From: Alicyclobacillus tolerans
GTDB lineage: Bacteria > Bacillota > Bacilli > Alicyclobacillales > Alicyclobacillaceae
Assembly: GCF_001447355.1 (NCBI RefSeq)
Contig: NZ_JXBW01000009.1
Span: forward strand, 57,585-121,584
Direction: 5' to 3'
DNA length: 64,000 bases
Shown here: positions 26,216 through 37,264 of the stretch, in pieces
Numbering within the stretch: position 1 is the first letter of the stretch
How the letters are laid out: each line of letters starts with the position of its first letter
Position numbers and translations under genes: made by a program
Notes under the pieces: model-generated
What the model was told of the DNA's origin: nothing
What the model saw: only the letters and a program-made list of their open reading frames with translations
Database searches by the model: none

Positions 26216-28330
26216 TCAAGTTCGCTCTGACGGACTTGCCACCAGGCCACCTTGTTGAGCTTTCAAGACCTCTTTGCGCGAAAGATTGATACGTCCCTGA
26301 TTGTCGATCTCGGTGACCTTAACCGTGATCGGATCGCCCACCTGGCAAACATCTTCGACTTTCGCCACACGATTGATGTCGAGTTGCGAGATATGAACAA
26401 GTCCCTCTTTGCCAGGAAGTATCTCGACGAATGCACCGTATTTTTCAACGCGCGTCACTTTGCCGACATACGTCGCGCCGACTTCGACCTCACGCACGAT
26501 GTTCTGAATCATATCGCGCGCCTTGTCAGCCTGCCCGCCATCCATGCTGTGGATGAATACGCGCCCGTCCTGCTCGATGTCAATTTTGACGCCGGTCTCC
26601 TCGATAATCTTATTGATCACGCGTCCGCCTGGGCCAATGACATCACGTATCTTATCTGGATTGATACGAACCGTTATGACACGCGGTGCAAACTTGGAAA
26701 GATCGGAACGCGGCTGCGCGATTGCCTGCATCATCTTGCCAAGGATGAACATACGTCCATCATGAGCTTGTTGGAGCGCGCGCTCAAGAATATGGCGGTC
26801 AATGCCACTGATCTTGATGTCCATCTGCAGAGCTGTCACACCCTTGGCCGTTCCCGCCACCTTAAAGTCCATGTCGCCCAAATGGTCTTCAATGCCCTGA
26901 ATATCGGTTAAAATCGCCACTTGGTCGCCCTCTTTGACAAGACCCATGGCGATGCCGGCGACGGGCGCCTTGATGGGGACCCCGGCGTCCATTAAGGCCA
27001 TGGTGCTGCCGCAGATGCTGGCTTGCGAGGTCGAGCCATTCGACTCCAGAATTTCCGAGACCACGCGGATCGCATATGGAAACTCTTCCGGAGAAGGAAT
27101 GACCGGATCAAGCGCCCGTTCTCCGAGTGCGCCGTGACCGATGTCGCGACGGCTTGGCGCACGCAGCGGTTTGGCCTCACCGACACTGAATGGCGGAAAG
27201 TTGTAATGGTGCATATAGCGATTCGACTTTTCCACCTCAAGGCCGTCGAGCATCTGCTCGTCACCCATTGCGCCGAGCGTACATACCGACAACGCCTGTG
27301 TCTGCCCACGCGTGAACAGGGCTGATCCGTGCGTACGCGGCAACAGTCCGACTTCGCAACTAATCGGCCGAATTTCGTCTAACTTACGCCCGTCTGGCCG
27401 AATACCTTCCTGTAAAATCGCCCGCCGCACTTCCTCTTTGAGAATATCGTGCATAATCTCGGCGATCTCGGCCTCTCGCTCCGGAAACGCTTCGGCAAAG
27501 TGCGCTTGTACCTCCTCGTTCAAGTTCGACAGCGCTTCTTCGCGCGCGAGCTTGTCCGGATTGCGCACCGCGACGTTGACACGTTCGGTCGCGTATTGAC
27601 GCACAGCCTGGTTCAGTTCCGGATCCACCTGATGCAGTTGCACCTCGCGCTTGACGACTCCCACCTTCTCAGCAAACGCGAGGATTTCATCGCAAATCTG
27701 ACCAATGACCTTGTGACCAAATAACACAGCCTCGAGTACCGTGTCTTCAGGCACCTCGTCCGCCCCGGCTTCCACCATGACAATGGCGTCCTTTGTACCA
27801 GCGAGCACCAGGTGTAAATCACTCTTTTCCGCCTGCGCTACAGTCGGATTGATGACAAACTCGCCATCCACTAATCCGACGATCACGCCGCCAATCGGGC
27901 CGTTAAACGGAATGTCAGAAATGGTCAACGAGGCGGACGTGCCAATCATCGCCGCAATTTCCGGTGCACAATCCTGATCGACCGACATCACAATATCGAC
28001 GACTTGAACATCGTTGCGAAAACCATCGGGAAATAATGGGCGAATGGGACGGTCGATCAAGCGCGAGGCCAAAATGGCTTTTTCACTTGGACGCCCCTCA
28101 CGTTTGATAAACCCGCCGGGAATTTTGCCAACTGCATAAAGCCGTTCTTCATAGTTGACTGTGAGCGGGAAAAAGTCGAGGTCTTTGGGCTCTTTCGATG
28201 CCGTCACCGTCGCCAGAACCACCGTCTCGCCGTATTGCACATTCACGGCAGCCGTCGCCTGCTTGGCCAACTTACCGGTTTCCAAGATAAAGCGGCGGCC
28301 ACCCACTTCAAATTCATGACGAACCACCAT
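26216..28330 (-). CDS. pnp: Polyribonucleotide nucleotidyltransferase
   Basis: A 704-residue PNPase, a phosphorolytic 3'-5' exoribonuclease in mRNA decay. Two RNase PH domains, a KH domain ([13 protein letters not shown]) and an S1 domain ([14 protein letters not shown]) are in order. AGGAGG precedes the ATG. The leader between the rpsO terminator and the start can form TGGGAA/TTCCCA pairing; PNPase leaders are often processed for autoregulation, but that is inference here. Confidence 0.98.
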   Translation of the reverse strand: MVVRHEFEVGGRRFILETGKLAKQATAAVNVQYGETVVLATVTASKEPKDLDFFPLTVNYEERLYAVGKIPGGFIKREGRPSEKAILASRLIDRPIRPLFPDGFRNDVQVVDIVMSVDQDCAPEIAAMIGTSASLTISDIPFNGPIGGVIVGLVDGEFVINPTVAQAEKSDLHLVLAGTKDAIVMVEAGADEVPEDTVLEAVLFGHKVIGQICDEILAFAEKVGVVKREVQLHQVDPELNQAVRQYATERVNVAVRNPDKLAREEALSNLNEEVQAHFAEAFPEREAEIAEIMHDILKEEVRRAILQEGIRPDGRKLDEIRPISCEVGLLPRTHGSALFTRGQTQALSVCTLGAMGDEQMLDGLEVEKSNRYMHHYNFPPFSVGEAKPLRAPSRRDIGHGALGERALDPVIPSPEEFPYAIRVVSEILESNGSTSQASICGSTMALMDAGVPIKAPVAGIAMGLVKEGDQVAILTDIQGIEDHLGDMDFKVAGTAKGVTALQMDIKISGIDRHILERALQQAHDGRMFILGKMMQAIAQPRSDLSKFAPRVITVRINPDKIRDVIGPGGRVINKIIEETGVKIDIEQDGRVFIHSMDGGQADKARDMIQNIVREVEVGATYVGKVTRVEKYGAFVEILPGKEGLVHISQLDINRVAKVEDVCQVGDPITVKVTEIDNQGRINLSRKEVLKAQQGGLVASPSERT

Positions 28331-28413
28331 GGTTCACCTACCTCCTATACCGCCGAGGTTATTCGATCTGTTATGTATGAGCACCTTTCGTGGGAAAACT
28401 TCAGTTCCCATGC

Positions 28414-28437
28414 AAAAGAAGCGGGCCGAAGCCCGCC
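28414..28437 (-). terminator. Terminator/attenuator after rpsO
   Basis: GCGGGC and GCCCGC form a stem capped by a stable TTCG tetraloop, followed by TTCTTTT on the minus strand. It lies six bases past the rpsO stop and limits read-through into pnp. Confidence 0.8.
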
Positions 28438-28443
28438 TCTCCC

Positions 28444-28710
28444 TTACCTGCGCAGTCCAAGCGACTGAATCAGTTCGCGATACCGGTTGATGTCTTTTTT
28501 ACGAAGATAATTCAACAGGTTGCGACGCCGACCAATCATCTTGTAAAGCCCACGGCGCGAATGATGATCCTTCTTGTGTGTGCGGAAGTGCTCTGTAAGA
28601 TAGTTGATGCGCTCTGTGAGAATCGCAATCTGGACTTCCGGAGATCCGGTATCCGTTTCATGAACCTTGTACTTTTCAACAATCTGCTTTTTTGCTTCTG
28701 CGTCCAACAT
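28444..28710 (-). CDS. rpsO: 30S ribosomal protein S15
   Basis: An 88-residue S15, which binds 16S rRNA early in 30S assembly. The family pattern [10 protein letters not shown] and H-H-S-R-R-G-L is present. TAGGAGG lies upstream of the start. The 166-base leader (28711-28876) holds a GGAGG/CCTCC hairpin that could be an S15 autoregulatory site. No confident promoter was placed in this gap. Confidence 0.98.
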   Translation of the reverse strand: MLDAEAKKQIVEKYKVHETDTGSPEVQIAILTERINYLTEHFRTHKKDHHSRRGLYKMIGRRRNLLNYLRKKDINRYRELIQSLGLRR

Positions 28711-28876
28711 GATGTTGTCCTCCTATTCCTTTCATCCCTGCAACGAAGAACAGGTCGGAGGTATCCTCCTGATCCGCGATGCAGTTCATCGTGTATGACA
28801 CACAAATCATAGCATAGCACAAAATCAAACTATCGACTACAGTTGAGTCTAGACAAAGTGCTTCATCTCTCGCCCG

Positions 28877-29839
28877 CTACTCGCCCACATGTGTCTGAGA
28901 CACCCCTAACAACTGGCGCGTCACATCGCAGTCGCGTGCAATTTGTGCCTTCAACTCGTCCAACCCAGCAAATTTCCGTTCATCGCGGATTCGGCGCAGG
29001 AACGATACTCGACATTGTCTCCCGTATAAATCGCCGCTAAACCCTAACAGATGAACTTCAAGCCGAAAGGTCGTCCCCTCAACTGTGGGACGCACCCCCG
29101 CATTCAGGACGCCGAACCAAATCGACTCCGACGGCGCACCTTCATCCAGTAACGCCACAGACACAGCGTACACTCCTGATGCAGGCATCACATACTCGTC
29201 TATTCCGCCAAGATTTGCGGTAGGAAAGCCAATAAGCCGTCCTCGTTTGTCCCCATGCACCACGGTTCCGGTCAAAGCGTATGGCCGGCCAAGCAATGCC
29301 TCCGCGGCCTCGACGCGACCGGCAGCCAAATGCGCGCGTATCTGTGAACTCCCGACCTTGTGCCCGCTCTCGACGACAGGGGGGACAACAGTGACGCCGA
29401 TATCCAAGGACTGGGCGAGTTTGCGCAACACATCGGTCGTGCCACTACCACCCTGCCCAAAGCGAAAATCGTCACCCACCACGACATGTCGAACCCCAAG
29501 AGCCGGTAAATACGTATGGACAAATGCGTCGGGAGTCAAAGATCGAAATGCTCGATTAAACTGCGCCACATAATAAGCTCCCACACCCAACTCCGCAAGC
29601 AAGCGCACTTTTTCTGCACGTGGCGTGAGTGTTCGCAGATACTCCGGATTTCCTGTCAACGCGTAGGTTGGATGTGGCTCAAAACTGAGCACAGCAAGCC
29701 TTTCGCCCATCCCCGCCGCTCTGCGCGCAGCGTCGAGGATAGCCTGATGCCCAATATGTACACCATCAAATTTGCCGATGGCAAGTACCTGTGGGACCTC
29801 ACTGGCAGGGGGCATCCCGTGGATCTCGTGAAACAGCAT
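28877..29839 (-). CDS. ribF: Bifunctional riboflavin kinase/FAD synthetase
   Basis: A 320-residue enzyme making FMN and FAD. The N-terminal nucleotidyltransferase domain shows G-K-F-D-G-V-H-I-G-H and V-V-G-D-D-F-R-F-G; the C-terminal kinase domain shows H-G-D-K-R-G-R-L-I-G-F-P-T-A-N and G-V-Y-A-V. It follows truB with one base between the genes, the usual arrangement. Confidence 0.97.
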   Translation of the reverse strand: MLFHEIHGMPPASEVPQVLAIGKFDGVHIGHQAILDAARRAAGMGERLAVLSFEPHPTYALTGNPEYLRTLTPRAEKVRLLAELGVGAYYVAQFNRAFRSLTPDAFVHTYLPALGVRHVVVGDDFRFGQGGSGTTDVLRKLAQSLDIGVTVVPPVVESGHKVGSSQIRAHLAAGRVEAAEALLGRPYALTGTVVHGDKRGRLIGFPTANLGGIDEYVMPASGVYAVSVALLDEGAPSESIWFGVLNAGVRPTVEGTTFRLEVHLLGFSGDLYGRQCRVSFLRRIRDERKFAGLDELKAQIARDCDVTRQLLGVSQTHVGE

Positions 29840-29840
29840 G

Positions 29841-30755
29841 TTATCCCTTCTTCCAAAACACCTTCTTCGGGCGAATCAGCGTCGGCTCTAAAGACTGCAC
29901 CTCACCTACGGCTGCAATGGCACCTGCATGCACAATCAGCACGATCTGACCCGCCTCAGCCCCGGACAGCTCGTCCATACAGCGCACGGTCTGCCCATTG
30001 GCCAATCGCGATAAAACGCCCGCGGATGGGTGCCAAATCGGGTACCCGTCGAGATAAAGCAACGGATCGTGCAAAAATGCCTCGGGATTTTCACATGCGA
30101 GCCACGCCTCGAGTGCAACCGCGTCAGCAAGACGTGCCGAGCCAACCGCCGTGCGCCGCAAAGTAGCCATGTGAGCAGGAACGCCCAACCGCTCGCCGAG
30201 ATCGCGGCATAGTGCTCGCACATAGGTGCCTTTGGAACACGTGACGGAAAAGGAAGCCGAACAGCATTCACCTTCGGCGCGAAAGTCGGCCAGTTCGAAA
30301 TGCGAAACGTGAATTTCTCGCTCCGGCAATGCCACCGTCTCACCTTTCCGTGCCAGTTCGTAAGCACGCACACCGTCGATGTGCACAGCAGAATACGCCG
30401 GTACGGTCTGCATGGTCACGCCAAGGAACGCCTCTGCCGCCTTGCGGACATCGGCAAACGTCAAATGGGCCGCGGAAGCTTGCCGTGTCACACTTCCTGC
30501 GGCATCGTCCGTGTCCGTACCAATGCCAAATACAACCGTCCCCGTGTACGACTTATCGACGCTTGTGAAATACTCCAAGAGTCTTGTGGCATTGCCTACA
30601 CAGATCATAAGCAACCCACTTGCAGCGGGATCGAGCGTGCCGGCATGACCGACCTTGCGTGTGCCAAGCTTACGCCGCACCTTGCCGACCACGTCATGTG
30701 AAGTCGGCCCGACAGGTTTGTCGACGAGCAACACGCCATTTGCTGTATCGCTCAT
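29841..30755 (-). CDS. truB: tRNA pseudouridine(55) synthase
   Basis: A 304-residue TruB that modifies U55 in the T-loop of tRNAs. The catalytic aspartate is D42 in G-H-A-G-T-L-D-P-A-A-S-G. The C-terminal part carries a PUA-like segment. The ATG at 30755 follows GGAAGTG and starts two bases after the nrnA stop; upstream in-frame codons belong to the nrnA overlap and are not used. Confidence 0.97.
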   Translation of the reverse strand: MSDTANGVLLVDKPVGPTSHDVVGKVRRKLGTRKVGHAGTLDPAASGLLMICVGNATRLLEYFTSVDKSYTGTVVFGIGTDTDDAAGSVTRQASAAHLTFADVRKAAEAFLGVTMQTVPAYSAVHIDGVRAYELARKGETVALPEREIHVSHFELADFRAEGECCSASFSVTCSKGTYVRALCRDLGERLGVPAHMATLRRTAVGSARLADAVALEAWLACENPEAFLHDPLLYLDGYPIWHPSAGVLSRLANGQTVRCMDELSGAEAGQIVLIVHAGAIAAVGEVQSLEPTLIRPKKVFWKKG

Positions 30756-30757
30756 AC

Positions 30758-31759
30758 TCACACTTCCTTCAACGCCAACTGCACGGCTCGCTCGACATTC
30801 GCTTTCGCCTCGGCGAGCGGCCCGGGTAGATTGCATCCAGCCGCCCGGGCGTGGCCGCCGCCGCCAAACTGCTGCGCAATTTGCGCAACGTCGACAAGGC
30901 GCTTGGAACGCAGGCTGGCCTTGATCATGCCGTCGGGCCGCTCGCGCAACAACACGCCAACCTCGACCGTCTCAACGGATCGCGCAAATCCGACCAACCC
31001 TTCGACATCGTCTTCATTGGCGCGCGCCTCGGCGAGCATCTGCTGACTTACCATGATAAAGGCGTAGCGGCCATCATCCGCGATGACCATGTCCCGCAAA
31101 GCGGTCTGCAATAACCGCATTTGTTCCAACGTTCGCGCCTCCAACGCAGGTTCCGCAATATCGTAGGGCCGAACTCCACTGGCCAGCAACTCAGCGGCAA
31201 TTTCGTGAACTTCTCGCGTTGTGTTCGGGTAACTAAAACCACCTGTGTCCGTGAGAATCCCCGTATACAGGCACTTGGCAAGATCGATCGCAAGCGGTAC
31301 GCCAAGCGCGTGCGCAATGTGAAAAATCACTTCGCAAGTGGCAGCGGCCTCCGCGTCGATGCACGCGACCGCACCGTAATGTGGATTGGTCTGGTGGTGG
31401 TCGATGTTCAGAATACACGCATCCGGCGCGATCGCAGATGCAACTGAAGCAAAGCGCAATTCGTCCGCACAGTCGACGGCGATCACGCGATGAAATGTTC
31501 GAACAGGTAGTTCGGCAAGCTGACGAATCTGATCAAACATCGGCAGAAAACGAAAACGCGCAGGGACAACCTCTCCCACGACAAACGTCCAACGCTTACC
31601 CAGGGCCTGTAGAATGTGCGCCATGGCTAAGGCGCTTCCCAGCGCATCGCCATCTGGCCGTTCGTGCGTGACAATGAGCCAGTCATCGTCCGCGGCTATA
31701 GCCTTGGCGACCTCCAACACGGCCACCTTCTGTCGAGGTACAGGTTGCCACTGCTCCAT
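30758..31759 (-). CDS. nrnA: Bifunctional oligoribonuclease/pAp phosphatase (DHH family)
   Basis: A 333-residue DHH/DHHA1 phosphoesterase that degrades nanoRNAs and pAp. The motifs H-E-R-P-D-G-D-A (32-39), D-H-H (120-122) and the DHHA1 G-G-G-G-H-A-R-A-A-G near the C-terminus are present. GGGAGG seven bases before the ATG sets the start. In many Bacillota this gene lies between rbfA and truB, as here. Confidence 0.95.
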   Translation of the reverse strand: MEQWQPVPRQKVAVLEVAKAIAADDDWLIVTHERPDGDALGSALAMAHILQALGKRWTFVVGEVVPARFRFLPMFDQIRQLAELPVRTFHRVIAVDCADELRFASVASAIAPDACILNIDHHQTNPHYGAVACIDAEAAATCEVIFHIAHALGVPLAIDLAKCLYTGILTDTGGFSYPNTTREVHEIAAELLASGVRPYDIAEPALEARTLEQMRLLQTALRDMVIADDGRYAFIMVSQQMLAEARANEDDVEGLVGFARSVETVEVGVLLRERPDGMIKASLRSKRLVDVAQIAQQFGGGGHARAAGCNLPGPLAEAKANVERAVQLALKEV

Positions 31760-31784
31760 GCCTCGTCCTCCCCACATTCAATCG

Positions 31785-32153
31785 TTACTCGCCTGCCGAT
31801 CCGCCATCCTCGCCGTCATGAATCGTCTTTAGTACCCGTTCAATCCGATCACTATATTCCCCAGACTCATCCAGTCGGAACAGAAGCTCCGGTGCAACAC
31901 GCATATGGAGCCTCCGTGCGATCTCGCCGCGAATAAAGCCAGCGGCCTTCGTAAGGGCAGCGAGCGTGCCATCCTTTTCTTCCTGAGAACCAAGCACGCT
32001 GACAAGCACCTTTGCGTGTTGCAAATCGCCAGACACCTCGACGTGCGTAATGGTCGCAAACCCAACACGTGGATCCTTGACGCTCGTTCGCACGATTTCG
32101 GCCAATTCCTTTTTCATCTGTTCCGCGACTTTTTGTACCCGAATTCGAGACAC
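31785..32153 (-). CDS. rbfA: Ribosome-binding factor A
   Basis: A 122-residue KH-fold factor that helps mature the 16S rRNA 5' end in the 30S subunit. Recognised by K-D-P-R-V-G-F-A-T-I-T-H-V-E-V-S and by A-K-V-L-V-S-V. GTG start with GGAGG ten bases upstream. It follows infB after 46 bases. Confidence 0.95.
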   Translation of the reverse strand: MSRIRVQKVAEQMKKELAEIVRTSVKDPRVGFATITHVEVSGDLQHAKVLVSVLGSQEEKDGTLAALTKAAGFIRGEIARRLHMRVAPELLFRLDESGEYSDRIERVLKTIHDGEDGGSAGE

Positions 32154-32199
32154 GCGGGATACACCTCCACCGGCAGCACTCGCGCCCGAGGGTCAATGG

Positions 32200-34893
32200 T
32201 CAGGCACGCTTGACGGCCTCCATCGTAAATGCCTCGATCACGTCGCCAACCTTGATATCGTTGAACTTCTCCAAAGTAATGCCGCATTCGAAGCCTGTGG
32301 CGACCTCGCGCACATCGTCTTTGAATCGTTTCAACGAATCCAGTTTGCCCTCATACACGACAATTCCGTCGCGTACCAAGCGCGCCTCTGCATCGCGCGT
32401 CATTTTGCCATCGGTCACATAGCAACCGGCAACCGTGCCGACCTTGGAGATGTTAAACGTCTCGCGAACTTCCGCGTGACCAAGCACGACTTCCTTGTAC
32501 TCAGGCGCCAACATGCCCTTCATGGCCGACTCCAATTCGGACATGACATCGTAAATCACGCGATAGAGTCGAATATCAACTTTTTCCTGTTCAGCGATTC
32601 GCTTGGTATTCGCGTCCGGCCGCACGTGGAAACCGATGATAATGGCGTTTGACGCGGACGCCAGGGCGACGTCGGACTCCGTGATGCCACCTGCGCCCTT
32701 GTGAATCACACGCACACGCACGCCGGAAACGTCAATTTTTTCAATGGACTGAACCAAGGCTTCGACCGAACCCTGAACATCGGCCTTGACGATCACGTTC
32801 AATTCGGCGACATTGCCCTCTTGAATCTGGCGATACAAATCGTCCAGTGTCACGCGAGCCGTGTTTTGCATTTGCTCTTGCTTTTCGCGGCTCATGCGCT
32901 TTTCCACGAGGTTGCGTGCACCCCGCTCGTCGTCGTACACGACAAACTGATCCCCTGCTGACGGAACGCCATTGAGTCCCTGAATCTCAACAGGCGTCGA
33001 CGGTCCAGCCGTCTTCAAGCGCCGACCGGTATCGTTGACCATGGCACGCACGCGCCCGTACGTCGTACCGGCCACGACAATGTCTCCGACTTTGAGCGTT
33101 CCGTTTTGCACGAGCACTGTTGCCACCGGTCCGCGACCGCGATCGAGCTTTGCCTCGATAACCGTGCCTCGCGGCCGCCCTTCCGGATTTGCCTTAAGCT
33201 CTTGTACGTCCGCGACGAGCAGAACCATCTCAAGAAGTTCTTCCAAACCTTGTCGCTTCAGCGCGGAGATAGGTGCAAAGATGGTATCTCCGCCCCATTC
33301 TTCCGGTACTAGGCCGTACTGCGTCAACTCCTGTTTCACGCGATCCGGATTTGCATCCGGTTTATCGATCTTGTTCACCGCAACCACAATCGGCACGTTG
33401 GCCGCCTTTGCGTGGTTGATGGCCTCGACAGTCTGCGGCATGACACCATCATCTGCAGCCACGACGAGAATGGTGATATCGGTCACCTGCGCCCCGCGCG
33501 CGCGCATCGTCGTGAATGCCTCGTGCCCTGGCGTATCCAGGAACGTGATTTGACGGTCTGCAATCTCGACCTGATAAGCCCCAATATGCTGCGTGATACC
33601 GCCGGACTCCGTGGCTGTCACCTTGCTTTCACGAATTGCGTCTAGCAAGGTCGTTTTGCCGTGATCGACGTGCCCCATGATGGTCACCACGGGTGGCCGA
33701 GGCACGAGCGACGCCGGATCGTCCTCTTCCACCAGCATGTCCAATGCCTCTTCGTCGACGGGCTCAACAACGTGCAGCGTGACACCAAAGTCGGAGGCGA
33801 TGAGCTCCATGGTGTCCGTATCGATTTCCTGGTTGATGGTTGCCATGACACCGAGGAGAAGTAGCTTTTTAATGAGTTCAGCCGGCTCGCGCTGCAACAG
33901 TTTCGCAAAGTCGCCGACGCTCATCGCTCCTTCGACGGTCACTTCTGTTGGCAATGGCTTGGCTTGCCCCTTGCCGTTAGCACGGCGCTTGGAGCGCTGC
34001 AGCTTTGTCTCATTAAATTCCTCGTGCCGCGCGAAACCCTGGCGATCCTTCTTATCTTTGTCCTTACGCAAACTACCGGGCGCGGTCGGCTTCGTTTGCG
34101 CGGGAGCAATCGCAGCTGCCGCTGGCCGTCCTCCTCCAGGTCGTCCGCCGCCTTGACCACCGAAACGTCCGCTCTGACCGCCGGCCGGGCGCCCCTGTCC
34201 GCCGCCGAAGCGCCCGTTATCGCGCCCACCGCGGTTGCCGAATCCACCTTGACCCTGGCTCTGACCAAAACGCCCGCCATCGCGATTGCCATCACGACTT
34301 CCGTAGTTACGGCCATCGCGACTGTTTTGACCATTCATACCCGGCCGATTCCCACTTGTCCCATCGGCTTGGCGAGGACCGCGATGGCCAAAGTTGCCGC
34401 CCTGCTGCCGATTCCGATTGTCGCGATTGTCGTTGCGGAACCCAGCGCGCTCGTCCCGCTGCCCGTTTCGATTATCACTGCGATGCTCGGCCCGGCTGTC
34501 CTCGCGGCCTTCCACGCGGCGGTCATCGCGCCGCCCTCGGTTTCTCGCATCCTCGCGACCCGCTGCATCGACATCCCGGCGGCCGCCAGGCGTACGATTT
34601 GCGTCAGCGGTGCGCTCCGGCCGCACTTCTGCCTTTGCGACCTCCGCTTCTGGTTGCTCTTCGCGGCGCTTGTGTTGCCGCTCACGAATCTCCTTTTCAG
34701 CTTCCTGTGCCCGACGCTCTGCCGCACGTTTTTTCACATCGGCAAAAAAGCTTTCAACCTTGCGGATCATGTCGTCATCCATGACGCTCATATGATTGGC
34801 CACTGGCACATCAAGCCGTCCCAAAATGGTCAATATCTCTTTGCTTGACATGTTCATTTTCTTTGCGTACTCATACACTCGAATTTTCGTCAA
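32200..34893 (-). CDS. infB: Translation initiation factor IF-2
   Basis: An 897-residue GTPase that brings fMet-tRNA to the 30S subunit. N-terminal IF2-N domain, then charged helix (about 50-145), then a Gly/Arg/Asn-rich low-complexity linker (about 145-257), a second IF2-N, and the G domain with G-H-V-D-H-G-K-T at about 407-414, D-T-P-G-H and N-K-I-D. Domains II-IV follow. Start TTG at 34893, eight or so bases after GGAGGTGG; the codons before it overlap ylxQ. The linker is longer and more biased than in B. subtilis IF-2. Confidence 0.97.
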   Translation of the reverse strand: MTKIRVYEYAKKMNMSSKEILTILGRLDVPVANHMSVMDDDMIRKVESFFADVKKRAAERRAQEAEKEIRERQHKRREEQPEAEVAKAEVRPERTADANRTPGGRRDVDAAGREDARNRGRRDDRRVEGREDSRAEHRSDNRNGQRDERAGFRNDNRDNRNRQQGGNFGHRGPRQADGTSGNRPGMNGQNSRDGRNYGSRDGNRDGGRFGQSQGQGGFGNRGGRDNGRFGGGQGRPAGGQSGRFGGQGGGRPGGGRPAAAAIAPAQTKPTAPGSLRKDKDKKDRQGFARHEEFNETKLQRSKRRANGKGQAKPLPTEVTVEGAMSVGDFAKLLQREPAELIKKLLLLGVMATINQEIDTDTMELIASDFGVTLHVVEPVDEEALDMLVEEDDPASLVPRPPVVTIMGHVDHGKTTLLDAIRESKVTATESGGITQHIGAYQVEIADRQITFLDTPGHEAFTTMRARGAQVTDITILVVAADDGVMPQTVEAINHAKAANVPIVVAVNKIDKPDANPDRVKQELTQYGLVPEEWGGDTIFAPISALKRQGLEELLEMVLLVADVQELKANPEGRPRGTVIEAKLDRGRGPVATVLVQNGTLKVGDIVVAGTTYGRVRAMVNDTGRRLKTAGPSTPVEIQGLNGVPSAGDQFVVYDDERGARNLVEKRMSREKQEQMQNTARVTLDDLYRQIQEGNVAELNVIVKADVQGSVEALVQSIEKIDVSGVRVRVIHKGAGGITESDVALASASNAIIIGFHVRPDANTKRIAEQEKVDIRLYRVIYDVMSELESAMKGMLAPEYKEVVLGHAEVRETFNISKVGTVAGCYVTDGKMTRDAEARLVRDGIVVYEGKLDSLKRFKDDVREVATGFECGITLEKFNDIKVGDVIEAFTMEAVKRA

Positions 34894-35218
34894 ACGCTCC
34901 ACCTCCGAGGGTTTCCCCAATCCGCGACCGCAACTTACTCGCAAAGCCATCCTCGACAATCGCGATAGCTGCAGCTTCTCTACGCCCAATCGCCTTGCCC
35001 AACTCCGCCTTGTCGCCAAATTCAACAATCGGCACGCGATAATACGACGTCTTGTCAAACATTTTTTTACGTCCGTTCAAGCCGGCATCGACCGCTACAA
35101 TCACCAGCTTTGCCTGCCTACTCGAAATCGCCGCAAGAATCCGATCCTGGCCGTCGATCGCGACTCGCGCGCGCCGCGCCATGCCGAGTAGTGACAACAC
35201 AGCTGCCGCATCAGGCAC
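34871..35218 (-). CDS. L7Ae-like K-turn RNA-binding protein YlxQ
   Basis: A 115-residue L7Ae/L30e/S12e/Gadd45 family protein, a likely kink-turn binder of unclear cellular role. The pattern [13 protein letters not shown] and [10 protein letters not shown] is typical, with [12 protein letters not shown] near the end. GTG start overlapping the ylxR stop by eight bases; it overlaps infB by 23 bases. Confidence 0.92.
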   Translation of the reverse strand: MPDAAAVLSLLGMARRARVAIDGQDRILAAISSRQAKLVIVAVDAGLNGRKKMFDKTSYYRVPIVEFGDKAELGKAIGRREAAAIAIVEDGFASKLRSRIGETLGGGAFDENSSV

Positions 35219-35492
35219 CGCCCGCGACCTCCCGCATCTTTTCCGCCAAAGCTTGATACACCTGGTCAGGAATACTCGTCTTCAACATGCGCTCCAATGA
35301 ACGCCTTTTCTGAGCCGTTTGTAAGCAGCTTGGCTGCGGGCAGAGATAGGCACCGCGCCCGTTCTGCTTGCCGGTCGGATCGACGCGCACTTCACCTTCA
35401 GGCGTGTGCACCACCCGCACAAGTTCACGCTTCGGTTTCATCTCCTGGCAACCGACACATTTGCGCAAAGGCACTTTCCGCACCTTGTTCAT
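35211..35492 (-). CDS. YlxR family RNA-binding protein (DUF448)
   Basis: A 93-residue protein with the YlxR signature P-L-R-K-C-V-G-C-Q and G-R-G-A-Y-L-C-P. Structures of relatives show an RNA-binding fold, and YlxR homologues have been described as RNase P or nucleoid-linked regulators in some species. ATG at 35492 with GGAGG close by. Lies nusA-ylxR-ylxQ-infB as in most Bacillota. Confidence 0.93.
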   Translation of the reverse strand: MNKVRKVPLRKCVGCQEMKPKRELVRVVHTPEGEVRVDPTGKQNGRGAYLCPQPSCLQTAQKRRSLERMLKTSIPDQVYQALAEKMREVAGGA

Positions 35493-35518
35493 GCCATCCT
35501 CCCCCTGCCCCGTACCGC

Positions 35519-36643
35519 TTAAGGTTCGTTCAGCCAATCGTCAGCAAGCGTGCCGACTGCGTTGTCATCACTTTCCGCGTCCTCGTCGAGGTTTGTAAAC
35601 AAGTCCTCACCCGACACCTGTGACTCGCTCTTAATGTCGATCTTCCAACCGGTTAAGCGAGCGGCCAAGCGCGCATTCTGCCCCTCTTTGCCGATCGCAA
35701 GCGACAGTTGGTAATCGGGGACGATGGTCCTTGCCACTTTTTCAGCCTCAAAGATCTGTACATCGACAACTTTGGCAGGAGACAGCGCATTGGCGACAAA
35801 TGTCGCTGGATCCTCGCTCCACTCAACGATATCGATCTTTTCGCCATTGAGTTCATTCACGACAGACTGTACACGGCCGCCACGCGTGCCTACGCACGCG
35901 CCAATCGGATCGACCTCAGGGTTGCGCGAGTGGACTGCGATCTTCGAGCGATATCCGGCCTCGCGCGACACGGCTTTGATTTCGACGACGCCGTCATAAA
36001 TCTCAGGCACTTCCAATTCGAAGAGCCGCTTTAACAGCCCCGGGTGACTTCTTGACACGACAATTTGTGGTCCCTTCGTCGTTCGTTCGACCCGTGCGAT
36101 GAACACTTTGACACGGTCTCCCAAGTGCAATTTATCGGTCGGCATCTGCTCCGATTGAGGCATGACAGCCTCCGTATCTCCGAGGTCGATATACGCGACA
36201 CGCGGTTCGATGCGACTGACGATGCCACTCACGACTTCTTCTTCGCGATCAGCGAACTTTCCATAGATGACCGAACGTTCCGCTTCGCGGATCCGTTGCG
36301 TCACCACTTGCTTGGCCGTCTGAGCGGCGATCCGCCCAAAGTCGCGCGGGGTCACCTCGATTTCGACGACATCTCCCAATTGATAACTCGGATTGATATC
36401 TCTAGCCGCATCGAGTGAAATCTCCGTGCGTGTGTCTTCCGGTTCCTCGACCACCGTTTTTCGTGCGAAGACGCGAACTTCGCCAGTATCACGATGAATA
36501 TCTACCCGGACGTTGCCTGCAGAGTTAAAATTGCGCTTATAACCAGAAATAAGTGCTGCTTCAATGGCCTCCAACAGAACTTCTTTATCAATGCCCTTCT
36601 CGCGGGCGAGTTGCTCCAGCGCGTCCAGAAAATCAACGTTCAT
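35519..36643 (-). CDS. nusA: Transcription termination/antitermination factor NusA
   Basis: A 374-residue RNA polymerase-associated factor for pausing, termination and antitermination. N-terminal polymerase-binding domain, S1 domain ([14 protein letters not shown]), then two KH domains ([10 protein letters not shown] and [11 protein letters not shown]). The C-terminal tail is short and acidic. GGAGG precedes the ATG at 36643. The first twelve upstream codons are not conserved. Confidence 0.97.
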   Translation of the reverse strand: MNVDFLDALEQLAREKGIDKEVLLEAIEAALISGYKRNFNSAGNVRVDIHRDTGEVRVFARKTVVEEPEDTRTEISLDAARDINPSYQLGDVVEIEVTPRDFGRIAAQTAKQVVTQRIREAERSVIYGKFADREEEVVSGIVSRIEPRVAYIDLGDTEAVMPQSEQMPTDKLHLGDRVKVFIARVERTTKGPQIVVSRSHPGLLKRLFELEVPEIYDGVVEIKAVSREAGYRSKIAVHSRNPEVDPIGACVGTRGGRVQSVVNELNGEKIDIVEWSEDPATFVANALSPAKVVDVQIFEAEKVARTIVPDYQLSLAIGKEGQNARLAARLTGWKIDIKSESQVSGEDLFTNLDEDAESDDNAVGTLADDWLNEP

Positions 36644-36713
36644 AGAAGGGAACCTCCCCCTTGCATTAATCTCACGCACGCCGGCCCTGGCTGCCCCATC
36701 CCGGCGATAGCGC

Positions 36714-37187
36714 TCATAATTCGACGGCCAGACGCGCCAGCGCCACCTTGGCGAGCGGAACGGTGACCTTACGACTTCTCGTTTTCACACGTACGTCGAG
36801 TTCCAACTGCTCGCCGTCGTATGAAAGAAGTGTGCCTTCGAACGACTTGGATCCGTCGATGGGCTCGTATAGCGAAACATAGACATGTTCACCGATTGCT
36901 CGCTCAAAGTCTGCCGGTTTCTTCAAGGGGCGCTCTGCCCCAGGCGACGAGACCTCAAGAAAATACGATTCGGGAATCGGATCGACGATGTCCAACTGCT
37001 CTGACAGTTGCTCACTCACGCGGCTGCAGTCATCGATGTCCACGCCGCCAGGCTTATCAATGAACACTCGCAGATACCAATTGGCGCCTTCTTTTTTAAA
37101 TTCCACGTCGACCAATTCAACTTGCTCTTTCTCCACAATCGGCAACACCAAACGCTCGACTATGTCCGTCACACGCTCTTTCGCCAC
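36714..37187 (-). CDS. rimP: Ribosome maturation factor RimP
   Basis: A 157-residue protein required for 30S maturation. Family patterns: L-V-D-V-E-F-K-K-E-G, Y-L-R-V-F-I-D-K-P-G-G-V-D-I-D-D-C and L-E-V-S-S-P-G. GTG at 37187 with GGGAGG upstream. It is the first gene of the rimP-nusA-ylxR-ylxQ-infB unit, with a strong promoter 140 bases upstream and a hairpin in the leader. Confidence 0.95.
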   Translation of the reverse strand: MAKERVTDIVERLVLPIVEKEQVELVDVEFKKEGANWYLRVFIDKPGGVDIDDCSRVSEQLSEQLDIVDPIPESYFLEVSSPGAERPLKKPADFERAIGEHVYVSLYEPIDGSKSFEGTLLSYDGEQLELDVRVKTRSRKVTVPLAKVALARLAVEL

Positions 37188-37264
37188 GTGCCATCCTCCC
37201 CAAGCTCGGGCTCGGTCATCTTGCCATCGCCACGCGTACGCCAAAAAGTGCCTAGCATAAATCA

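Noticed and set aside
34065..34460. Repetitive stretch within infB considered as a CRISPR-like or satellite repeat
   Set aside because: The repeats are irregular, in frame, and encode a Gly/Arg/Asn-rich linker; there are no spacers.
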